Shown in pieces: positions 1 to 6,753 of a DNA stretch of 64,000 nucleotides. The DNA comes from Halodesulfovibrio spirochaetisodalis (GTDB lineage: Bacteria > Desulfobacterota > Desulfovibrionia > Desulfovibrionales > Desulfovibrionaceae). The position numbers and the translations under genes were made by a program. Below the pieces are notes generated by a model. It ran no database searches. It was given only the letters and a program-made list of their open reading frames with translations, and had not been told where the DNA came from. The stretch lies in assembly GCF_001672295.1 (NCBI RefSeq), contig NZ_JXMS01000003.1, positions 62,001-126,000 of the forward strand, written 5' to 3'. Every line of letters starts with the position of its first letter. Positions within the stretch are counted from its first letter, which is position 1.

Positions 1-1025
1 CCACATTCAGACGCGGTGGTACAATCCGGTACGGTGGCCTGACAACAACATTTAAGCTGGAAGATGTCACAGCTCTGCTGGCTAACATTCCATACGTGAA
101 AGAGGCTACGCCATTTGTGACCAGCACGCAGAAAATCAGCTACCGACGCAACATTGTAAGTACACAGATCATTGCAGCCAACGCCAATTTTCCTTCAGTC
201 CGTGCAGCAAACGTGAAAATCGGACATTTCTTTACAAAGCAAGATGTACAGTTGCGTTCAAAAGTGTGCATCCTTGGCTTTACGATTGCAAAACAGCTTT
301 TCAAGCAACCTACGCAAGCTCTCAATAAAATAGTCCGATACGGGCTGACCAACCTGCGTGTGATAGGAGTCATGCCGGAAAGAGGAAGAGATCTGGCGGG
401 AACCGACCAAGACGAGCAGGTGTTCATACCTCTCACCACATATATGCGCAGAATGTCTAATCAGGATTGGGTATCCGGTGTATTCATAAACCTGTACTCA
501 GACAACGACGAAGAAGCAGCGAAACAGTCAGCCATTGCCATTATGAGACGGCAGCACCACATCCAACCTGACGAAGAAGACGACTTTCTTGTTCTAGCAG
601 CAAAGGATGTATCCAAATTAAAAACTCAAGCACTGGAGCTGGTATGGATTCTCGGCTTGATGAGCTCTTCTATTTCCTTCTCAGTAGGCGCCATGGGCGT
701 TCTTTCTATCATGATCCTGCTCGTGCGCACACGTAGACTGGAAATAGGAGTGCGGCGTGCTATAGGCGCCCGCCGCAGCGCAATTCTATCCCAGTTTCTT
801 CTGGAATCCGGCCTTCTGTCAGGTATAGGTGGAACGCTGGGCGCAATACTTTCTGTTATAATCATTACTGTGATTTACTATATCGCAGATTACCCGTTTG
901 TGTATGACCCCATCCTTATTCTCAGCGCAAGTATCGGCTCATGTATTCTTGGTATCATTGCAGGTGCTTACCCTGCATGGGTTGCCTCAAACGTAGATGT
1001 GCTAGATGTGTTGAGAAATGAATAG
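1..1025 (+). CDS. ABC transporter permease, MacB/FtsX family, C-terminal part (5' end outside the window)
   Basis: The reading frame is open from the first bases of the window, so the start lies upstream; the GTG at 96 is only an internal valine. The visible part is an extracytoplasmic MacB-type core region followed by the C-terminal FtsX domain. That domain has three hydrophobic segments (roughly bases 640-730, 800-900 and 910-985) and the cytoplasmic signature LEIGVRRAIGARR between the first two, ending in PAWVASNVDVLDVLRNE. These features are typical of permeases that pair with a LolD/MacB-type ATPase for export or lipoprotein/peptide handling. The ATPase partner must lie upstream if present. 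The cargo cannot be inferred. About 110 bases separate it from the next gene, and no clear terminator follows. Confidence 0.88.
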   Translation, partial: TFRRGGTIRYGGLTTTFKLEDVTALLANIPYVKEATPFVTSTQKISYRRNIVSTQIIAANANFPSVRAANVKIGHFFTKQDVQLRSKVCILGFTIAKQLFKQPTQALNKIVRYGLTNLRVIGVMPERGRDLAGTDQDEQVFIPLTTYMRRMSNQDWVSGVFINLYSDNDEEAAKQSAIAIMRRQHHIQPDEEDDFLVLAAKDVSKLKTQALELVWILGLMSSSISFSVGAMGVLSIMILLVRTRRLEIGVRRAIGARRSAILSQFLLESGLLSGIGGTLGAILSVIIITVIYYIADYPFVYDPILILSASIGSCILGIIAGAYPAWVASNVDVLDVLRNE

Positions 1026-1137
1026 CATTATTTTTACAATATATTGACATTATTTTCTTTTTGATGAAAAGATTCGTGCTCATATTTTCTATTTCAGGCA
1101 CTACAGCGCTGTTTTGTAGACGTATAGGGAGGGTAAG

Positions 1138-2178
1138 ATGGCACGATTCATGGGAATGCTGCAAAAAAAGTACATAGTTATATCTGCGCTTATTTTTTTA
1201 TTACTACCATATTCAACAGCACTGGGAAATACCTGCATTAAAATGAGCTACAATGGTGCTCCAACAATAAAAGATAACCCTGTCCATGTATTTGCAATAC
1301 ACTTTAAGTATACCATCGAGCAGAAGACTCATGGGAATGTTACAATTGAACTATATCCCGATAGCCAATTGGGAAACGAGCAGCAACGCATGCAACAAGT
1401 AATAAATGAGCCAATGATAAACGTTGCTTCTTTTGGGGGAATGGAAACGATTTTTCCTGAACTCTTCGTGACTAACATCCCCTTTCTTTTCGATAGCTAC
1501 AAGGCTGCACACATTTTTTTTGACTCAAGTACGACTATGCAGGAGTTACGTAACAATTTTCTCAAACTTACCGGAGTTCAACTACTAGAAGTAATAGAAG
1601 AAGGAGGTTTTATTGCATTCACCAGTACAGAACCAATAAAATCTCCTAAGGACTTTAAAGGACAACAATTCCGCGCAATGGATGCAAGCCAAATTGCCAT
1701 GTATAAAGCATTTGGTGCCACAGGAATCCCAGTCCCCTGGACATCTGTATATACAGCTCTTGAATCTGGAATGGTAGACGGGCAAATGAATCCGCCAACC
1801 TATATAATTCTTGAGAAGCTATACGAAGTGCAGCAATTTCTGACGCTTGCGAATGTTCAATATTCCAATCAATTTCTTCTCATCAATGATTCCGCCTTAC
1901 AACAGCTGTCAAAAAAAGAGCAAAAAATAGTAAAAAAAGCAGCACACCAAGCAAATAACGTCACCAGAATGTTTGTTGAATCACAAGTTGCAAAACGAAT
2001 ATACTTTCTTGAAAAAGAAGGAGGAATGACAGTATACCGACCGTCACCTGAAGAGATGGAAGATTTCAAACGGATAAGCACCCCCTCATATCTTACTTGG
2101 TTGCGCCAACAAGTACCTGCCAAGCTAATTGATCAAACCATCCATGATGCTCAAAACGCAAACCATAATGCACAGTAA
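1138..2178 (+). CDS. dctP: TRAP-type C4-dicarboxylate/organic acid transporter, periplasmic solute receptor (DctP family)
   Basis: The 346-residue protein has an N-terminal export signal (hydrophobic stretch at residues 13-30) and then the DctP fold. Family-typical stretches are YPDSQLGNEQQRMQQV, the FPFLFD-like segment NIPFLFDSYKAA, and the substrate-pocket segment PVPWTSVYTALESGMVDGQ. TRAP receptors bind small carboxylates and hand them to a DctQ/DctM membrane pair. The ATG at 1138 follows a strong ribosome site (GGGAGGG at about 1128). A TTGACA hexamer at 1044-1049 could be a -35 box, but no good -10 follows it. No dctQ or dctM gene is visible on either side, so the receptor is orphaned here. 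The gene is noticeably more A/T-rich by eye than its neighbours, which may mark later acquisition. The ligand is unknown. Confidence 0.87.
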   Translation: MARFMGMLQKKYIVISALIFLLLPYSTALGNTCIKMSYNGAPTIKDNPVHVFAIHFKYTIEQKTHGNVTIELYPDSQLGNEQQRMQQVINEPMINVASFGGMETIFPELFVTNIPFLFDSYKAAHIFFDSSTTMQELRNNFLKLTGVQLLEVIEEGGFIAFTSTEPIKSPKDFKGQQFRAMDASQIAMYKAFGATGIPVPWTSVYTALESGMVDGQMNPPTYIILEKLYEVQQFLTLANVQYSNQFLLINDSALQQLSKKEQKIVKKAAHQANNVTRMFVESQVAKRIYFLEKEGGMTVYRPSPEEMEDFKRISTPSYLTWLRQQVPAKLIDQTIHDAQNANHNAQ

Positions 2179-2253
2179 AATACTATATGCATAACCTTCT
2201 GTCGCCAAAAGATATCCGCCCATCAGACTAACGCGACTTATTGGAAAACAACC

Positions 2254-3012
2254 ATGACTAACAAAATAGCACCGCCAATTTCACCACCTTCAGAACTATC
2301 ATGGGACAGCGTATACGCTGTTCCTTGCAAAGAATCATATGAAGAAATCGTTCCACTTTCACTGGCGCCGGAACATTTGCTGTGCCGGTCTATATATTTT
2401 GAGCGACAGATTCCCGGAGCATTACCAGAATGCTACGCCCGTGAAGGCATACTTGAGCGCCTTTTGCATGCATCCTCTTTACTGCCGCATCATTTGCGCA
2501 TTGTCGTTGTAGACGGATGGCGCTCTACACAGGTTCAATCCTACCTTTTCAGAGAATGCGTCAACGCAATCAGTACTCTGCATCCTGAACAAGCACCGGA
2601 AACAATATCCCAAATGGCTCAGCAGTATGTGGCAATGCCGATGACGGATCACACCAAGCCTGCACCGCATGCAACTGGAGGCGCTGTGGATGTCTTCATT
2701 GCTGACCGTGCGGGGAAAAGACTCTCGTTTGGTTCAGCATTTGACTTTCCGGGAGACATTTCGGGCACAACTTTTTTTGAAGAAAAAATTGCACGCAACG
2801 AGTCCCTCACCAAACAGGATGAGGAAGCACTGTACAACAGAAGATTGCTTTATTTTGTAATGACTCAGGCAGGATTCATTAATTTTCACTGCGAATGGTG
2901 GCACTATGAATATGGCACGCAACGCTGGGCACTGGAAACCGGCGCTGAACAAGCTCTCTATTCACCAGTTAATTTCTCACTTGATCCATACGCATCCATA
3001 ATCAAAATATAA
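2254..3012 (+). CDS. D-alanyl-D-alanine dipeptidase, VanX/DdpX family (peptidase M15D)
   Basis: This 252-residue protein carries the VanX active-site set: Arg90 in VVDGWRS, the zinc ligands His139 and Asp146 in PHATGGAVDVF, and the catalytic Glu214 and third ligand His217 in HCEWWHYEYG. The family cleaves D-Ala-D-Ala to D-alanine, either to recycle peptidoglycan-derived dipeptide or, in van clusters, for glycopeptide resistance. No VanH, VanA or regulator genes surround it, so a recycling role is the safer inference. No obvious signal peptide is visible, which suggests a cytoplasmic enzyme. It starts 75 bases after dctP. The ribosome site before the ATG at 2254 is weak. Confidence 0.88.
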   Translation: MTNKIAPPISPPSELSWDSVYAVPCKESYEEIVPLSLAPEHLLCRSIYFERQIPGALPECYAREGILERLLHASSLLPHHLRIVVVDGWRSTQVQSYLFRECVNAISTLHPEQAPETISQMAQQYVAMPMTDHTKPAPHATGGAVDVFIADRAGKRLSFGSAFDFPGDISGTTFFEEKIARNESLTKQDEEALYNRRLLYFVMTQAGFINFHCEWWHYEYGTQRWALETGAEQALYSPVNFSLDPYASIIKI

Positions 3013-3128
3013 GAATTTCAAATAACATATTTATTTAAAAGAAGTTATTTCAAAAAGATATGTATTCTCCTTGCTCTCGTCACATCTCAGTGATAGCAAA
3101 CAGTGTTTATTACCAAGGGGAATATCCT

Positions 3129-3905
3129 ATGACTCAAAAGGGGATAGAGTCTTACACTATTAAGACCTTTCATACTGACCGATTCGGCAAGACATGCGCA
3201 GCTACCTTTGCTGCTTTTTTTGAAGAAGCTGCAGCAAACAACGCACGACTTCACGGATTTCCTGCTGAGTATCTACTCCAACACGGAGTAGCATGGGTGC
3301 TGAGCAGGCTCACAATCACAGTCGACCGCTATCCTCTGGTCGGAGAAACCATCTCTGTCCACACATGGCCATCAGCCCATACTCCAAATCTTGCGCTACG
3401 CTGTTTTGAAGTCTTTGACAGTGAGAACCACCTCATTGCCGAAGGTACAACCGCCTGGCTTGTCATTGATATTGAAAAACGGAAACTGGTTCCCGTGCCG
3501 GAATTCATCACCGACAACTACCCACATGATAACCCGCCTTGTAAAGAGTTTCCGACGCGGGTTGTTCCACGCTTGCGAAACGTCCAACACGAGTGTCCGG
3601 TGCTGAGCCGAAAAGTAGACGTTGATGTTAATGGCCACGTTAATAATGTGCGATACATTGGATGGATTCAAGAATCCATGCCTGAAGAATTTATGTTGGA
3701 GTACGAACCAGCTCTTATCGATATCAGCTACCGGACAGAGTGTGGCCCGCACCAGCAACTTACCAGTAAATCCGGTATGACAGATGACGGTGATTACCTT
3801 CATGCTGTTGCTGCGGACAACACAGGAAAAGAACTCTGCCGTGCACGTACTGAGTGGCGTAAACGCCAGCATGTTGACGTACCGTACACGCAACATCATC
3901 CTTAG
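3129..3905 (+). CDS. Acyl-ACP thioesterase (FatA/FatB-like family)
   Basis: The protein has 258 residues when started at the ATG at 3129, which follows an AAGGGG ribosome site. An in-frame ATG at 3060 has no such site and would add 23 unlikely residues. Two hot-dog repeats are visible. The N-terminal half contains RFGKTCAATFAAFFEEAA and an AWVLSRLTI segment. The C-terminal half contains VDVNGHVNNVRYIGW, the Asp/Asn-His catalytic signature of acyl-ACP thioesterases. The enzyme should release free fatty acids from acyl-ACP. Its position directly before a second hot-dog thioesterase (25-base gap) suggests a small acyl-turnover unit. Chain-length preference cannot be read from the sequence. Confidence 0.85.
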   Translation: MTQKGIESYTIKTFHTDRFGKTCAATFAAFFEEAAANNARLHGFPAEYLLQHGVAWVLSRLTITVDRYPLVGETISVHTWPSAHTPNLALRCFEVFDSENHLIAEGTTAWLVIDIEKRKLVPVPEFITDNYPHDNPPCKEFPTRVVPRLRNVQHECPVLSRKVDVDVNGHVNNVRYIGWIQESMPEEFMLEYEPALIDISYRTECGPHQQLTSKSGMTDDGDYLHAVAADNTGKELCRARTEWRKRQHVDVPYTQHHP

Positions 3906-3930
3906 CTATATACAAAAAAAGGAAATCCCA

Positions 3931-4350
3931 ATGACAGAATTTCCCACCCCAGAAACATGGCTCGCCCATCGTGTTTCCTATGGCGAAACAGATGCGATGT
4001 CAGTCATGTATCATGCTGAACATATACACCTCTTTGAAAGAAGCCGCAGTGAATTTATCCGTGAACGAGGAATGAGCTACCGTGTCGTTGAAGAGCAGGG
4101 TCTCAATCTTCCTGTACGTGAAGTCCAATGCAGATACAGACGCCCTGCCCGCTATGACGACCTTCTCTATATCCGTGTCGGCATCAGCAAATGGGGACGT
4201 GCATCCATGACGTTTGTGTATGAAATTTATAATGAAGAAAAAGATACACTTATTGCGACCGGATTCACTGAGCACGCCTGTGTTAATGACAAAGGCCGAC
4301 CAGTTAAAGTACCTGACTGGTTTAAAGAACTCTTTACAGATAAGAAATAA
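3931..4350 (+). CDS. Acyl-CoA thioesterase, YbgC/FadM-type 4-hydroxybenzoyl-CoA thioesterase fold
   Basis: This is a single hot-dog domain of 139 residues. The start is the ATG at 3931, preceded by AAAGGAAATCCC; longer open frames upstream run back into the previous gene. The signature HRVSYGETDAMSVMYHAEH matches the YbgC-type active site, in which an aspartate (here the D of ETDAM) acts in thioester hydrolysis, and FERSRSEFIRERG follows as usual for the family. The substrate is probably a short- or medium-chain acyl-CoA. It sits 25 bases after the acyl-ACP thioesterase and 25 bases before an amidohydrolase, so the three may share a transcript that ends at the terminator near 5191. Confidence 0.85.
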   Translation: MTEFPTPETWLAHRVSYGETDAMSVMYHAEHIHLFERSRSEFIRERGMSYRVVEEQGLNLPVREVQCRYRRPARYDDLLYIRVGISKWGRASMTFVYEIYNEEKDTLIATGFTEHACVNDKGRPVKVPDWFKELFTDKK

Positions 4351-4375
4351 TCTAGACTAACTACGCTGCACTATA

Positions 4376-5167
4376 ATGTATCTCGATTTCCATACTCACG
4401 CATTTCATCCCAAAATCGCCGCAAAAGCTGTTGAGCATCTTAATTCCCATTATGGAATCACGTGCCAGTGCACCGGTGTGATGGATGACCTTGTCCGCCG
4501 CATAAAAAAAGCCGGTCTGGACAAGATGGTGGTACTCTGTGCAGCAACATCAGCCGCGCAAGTTATTCCTGCAAATAATTTTGCCCTTTCTCTGAAGGCT
4601 GCACACCCTGACGCAATCCCATTCGGCACAATCCATCCAGACTTTGATGACTGGGAAAACCAGCTCGCGCGCTTAAAAGCACGGGGCATTAAAGGATTAA
4701 AATTACATCCTGATTTTCAAGGGTTCAAGCTGGATGAAGAACGCTTACTCCCCATAATTGAAGCTGCGCAGGATGACTTTGTCATGCTCCTGCATATCGG
4801 CGACAAGCTTCCACCGGAGGACAACCCGTCCTGTCCGTACAAACTGGCTAAGCTTATCAAGCAATTTCCCAAAGCTCGTTTTGTGGCAGCACACTTTGGC
4901 GGCTATCATCATTGGTCTCATGCGCTGGACGCGCTCATCGGTAAAAATGTTTACATCGACACCTCGAGCTCACTTGACTTTATCGATGACAACACCTTAA
5001 GCGCGATCATGAAAAAGCACCCGCATGAAAAAATTCTCTTCGGATCAGACTATCCGCTTTACAGTCCTGACAAAGAGATCACCAAACTAAAAAAACGACT
5101 CAAACTCTCCGCTTCCAAGCTTGAAATGTTTTTAAGCAACGGCGCTGAATTACTTGGTCTAAAGTGA
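4376..5167 (+). CDS. Metal-dependent amidohydrolase, TIM-barrel (amidohydrolase 2 family)
   Basis: The 263-residue protein begins MYLDFHTHAFHP, where His6 and His8 form the first metal-binding pair of the amidohydrolase superfamily. Further barrel-strand signatures follow in order: GLKLHPDFQGF, LLHIGD, FVAAHFGG and the C-terminal FGSDYPLYSP, whose aspartate is the usual catalytic base. Relatives include decarboxylases and hydrolases of the ACMSD/COG2159 group, but the substrate cannot be assigned. The gene follows the thioesterase by 25 bases and is closed by a strong terminator. Confidence 0.8.
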   Translation: MYLDFHTHAFHPKIAAKAVEHLNSHYGITCQCTGVMDDLVRRIKKAGLDKMVVLCAATSAAQVIPANNFALSLKAAHPDAIPFGTIHPDFDDWENQLARLKARGIKGLKLHPDFQGFKLDEERLLPIIEAAQDDFVMLLHIGDKLPPEDNPSCPYKLAKLIKQFPKARFVAAHFGGYHHWSHALDALIGKNVYIDTSSSLDFIDDNTLSAIMKKHPHEKILFGSDYPLYSPDKEITKLKKRLKLSASKLEMFLSNGAELLGLK

Positions 5168-5190
5168 TTGCAATCCCAGTAACAACACAA

Positions 5191-5226
5191 AAGGGCTGTC
5201 CTGTTTTCACAGGACAGCCCTTATTT
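5191..5226. terminator. Intrinsic terminator between convergent genes
   Basis: A 13-base-pair stem begins AAGGGCTGTCCTG (5191-5203). It has a short TTTTCA loop and is followed by TTATTTTTC. The reverse strand also shows a U-rich tail, so it can serve both the amidohydrolase (+) and the FTR/glutaredoxin genes (-). Confidence 0.9.
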
Positions 5227-5255
5227 TTCTTCAATCGCTATTAACTGATCAGTTG

Positions 5256-5600
5256 CTAGCCTAAAATTTTTTCCGGTGGGCGACGCTCAGGAATCGCCAC
5301 TTCATCATGGTCTTCCTGATTATATTCAGCTGTTACATACAACCCGCAATAACACACACCAAACTCTTCCATATCCGGATCACGATATTCACACGGACAG
5401 ACAATATCCCTGTCTTTTTCGAACTCACCATTAGGCAAGCGGCACGGGCAAGCCATGTAGCCGTATTCTTCCTTGTTAATCAACAAGCTTTCAAGAAGCG
5501 GCATGGTGATTTCCATGTCTTTATTAAAAAAGAACCCTCGCGGCTCCTGAATTTTCTTCAGCATTTCATAAAGAGATTCTGCTGTCAGTTTAGCACTCAT
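5256..5600 (-). CDS. Ferredoxin-thioredoxin reductase catalytic (beta) subunit family protein
   Basis: All six cysteines that define the FTR catalytic subunit are present in this 114-residue protein: C51-P-C53, C68-P-C70 followed by EYR, and C83-Y-C85. In the chloroplast enzyme these hold a [4Fe-4S] cluster next to a redox-active disulfide that passes electrons one at a time from ferredoxin to thioredoxin. No variable (alpha) subunit is visible, as is usual outside oxygenic phototrophs. Its start codon overlaps the stop of the upstream glutaredoxin gene by 4 bases (ATGA-type coupling), so that protein is the likely redox partner. Together they could supply ferredoxin-derived reducing power for thiol control or thiol chemistry. 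Confidence 0.9.
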   Translation of the reverse strand: MSAKLTAESLYEMLKKIQEPRGFFFNKDMEITMPLLESLLINKEEYGYMACPCRLPNGEFEKDRDIVCPCEYRDPDMEEFGVCYCGLYVTAEYNQEDHDEVAIPERRPPEKILG

Positions 5601-5854
5601 AAGTCCAGTGCCTCCTCAATCTGATCTTTATGAAAGCCCACGATAATGCACTGCCCGCCATTAACGACCAGCGTCGGAAAGGACAATTTCGGGTTATAAT
5701 TTCTGATCTTATCGATAATATCTTTTCGTTCATCGCCTCGCAGCTTATCCACAAAGATATTGTCAAAATCTACTTCGTTATCTTCAAGAAAAACTTTCAT
5801 TCGTCTGCAATGAATGCAGGTAGAAAGTGCATACAGGGTACAATCGTTAGCCAT
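5597..5854 (-). CDS. Glutaredoxin-like thiol-disulfide oxidoreductase
   Basis: This is a compact 85-residue thioredoxin-fold protein. The active site CIHC is at residues 13-16 (in STCIHCRRMK), the cis-proline segment is LSFPTLVV, and the C-terminal glycine-containing helix start is VGFHKDQIEEAL. It resembles the NrdH/glutaredoxin-3 size class. It is the first gene of a two-gene unit with the FTR catalytic subunit and overlaps it by 4 bases, which implies translational coupling. The most economical reading is that the FTR subunit reduces this protein with electrons from ferredoxin. Glutathione is not expected to be needed, but the sequence alone cannot settle this. Confidence 0.85.
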   Translation of the reverse strand: MANDCTLYALSTCIHCRRMKVFLEDNEVDFDNIFVDKLRGDERKDIIDKIRNYNPKLSFPTLVVNGGQCIIVGFHKDQIEEALDL

Positions 5855-5978
5855 TTCGCCCCCATCTGGGAAAAGTAGTGTACATCAAAAAAATGAAGAC
5901 CGGATGTAATGAATGTCTACAGCCTACCATTCACATTCCATGAAAACAACAGATACAACGCAAGTAAAAGCAACTTAC

Positions 5979-6476
5979 TCAAGGTTCTACAACAGCGGCA
6001 ATTTCACGGGCTACCAAGCGTATTGTTTCCTCTTCAGTAACCGCTTCGCGGCTTGCTATTACATGCCCTTCCGCATCCTTGCGTTCTATGACAAAACTCT
6101 GGTGCGACTGAATATCATCTGAAAAATCCTGCGCATCTCCCTGCAAAGAAAACTGCGTCAATCTATACGTTATCTCTACATATGATTTTTCAAAAATAAT
6201 CGCCACAGTGTCATGGTTATTTTCTAGGGTGAACCGCTTTTCTTCAGGCAGAGCTTCATTCATTTCCTTTAAGGCACGAAGCACAGGACGCATCTTCTTA
6301 CTACCAGTCTCACGTAACCGTTCGATATTGGCAGCAACTTGCTCCTGCCTTTCACGCCGTTGCTCAAGCTCATCTTTCATAATACGCGCAGGAGATTTCA
6401 AGCTGGCTAAAAAATCTCTCACAATCCACACGACCAATACGATAACGATGATTCCGACAAGAATATTAATATACAT
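5979..6476 (-). CDS. Membrane-anchored protein of unknown function
   Basis: This 165-residue protein starts with one strong transmembrane helix (residues 3-20, hydrophobic and rich in I and V). A charged coiled-coil-like segment (about residues 30-75, rich in E, R and K) and a mixed globular C-terminal region follow. The start at 6476 has a GGGAG ribosome site five bases upstream. No enzyme motif was recognised. It is transcribed alone on the minus strand, with about 120 bases to the glutaredoxin gene and about 280 bases to the divergent EF-G-like gene. A scaffold or sensor attached to the inner membrane would fit, but no function is claimed. Confidence 0.65.
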   Translation of the reverse strand: MYINILVGIIVIVLVVWIVRDFLASLKSPARIMKDELEQRRERQEQVAANIERLRETGSKKMRPVLRALKEMNEALPEEKRFTLENNHDTVAIIFEKSYVEITYRLTQFSLQGDAQDFSDDIQSHQSFVIERKDAEGHVIASREAVTEEETIRLVAREIAAVVEP

Positions 6477-6604
6477 ATGTACTCCCGAATCTACGCCAAA
6501 GAGAAAGCTAAAAATTCACGACTGATTATACTTCTACAAGTTACGATAAAATTCAACAGAAAGGTGACTATCTGTTTGAGAATTTGAAAATTTCCGATGA
6601 GAGG

Positions 6605-6631
6605 TTGACAACTCCCGTCCGCTTATACAAG
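6605..6631 (+). promoter_or_regulatory. Possible sigma-70 promoter for the EF-G-like gene
   Basis: A consensus TTGACA (6605-6610) is followed after a short 15-base gap by TACAAG (4 of 6 to TATAAT). The leader then contains C-rich tracts and a hairpin, GCCTGC/GCAGGC at 6701-6719, just ahead of the ribosome site. The short spacer keeps confidence low. Confidence 0.3.
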
Positions 6632-6753
6632 GTGGAATCATAGGGGTTCCCCCTTATACATGGGATTACACCCCCTCTAGACAAGTTATGGAACACCGCA
6701 GCCTGCAGCTTCAGCAGGCATAATCCCCTAAAACCACACTAAGGGAGAGGTAT

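Noticed and set aside
2254-3012. Glycopeptide-resistance locus based on the VanX-like gene
   Set aside because: No VanH, VanA ligase or two-component regulator is adjacent; a recycling dipeptidase is more likely.
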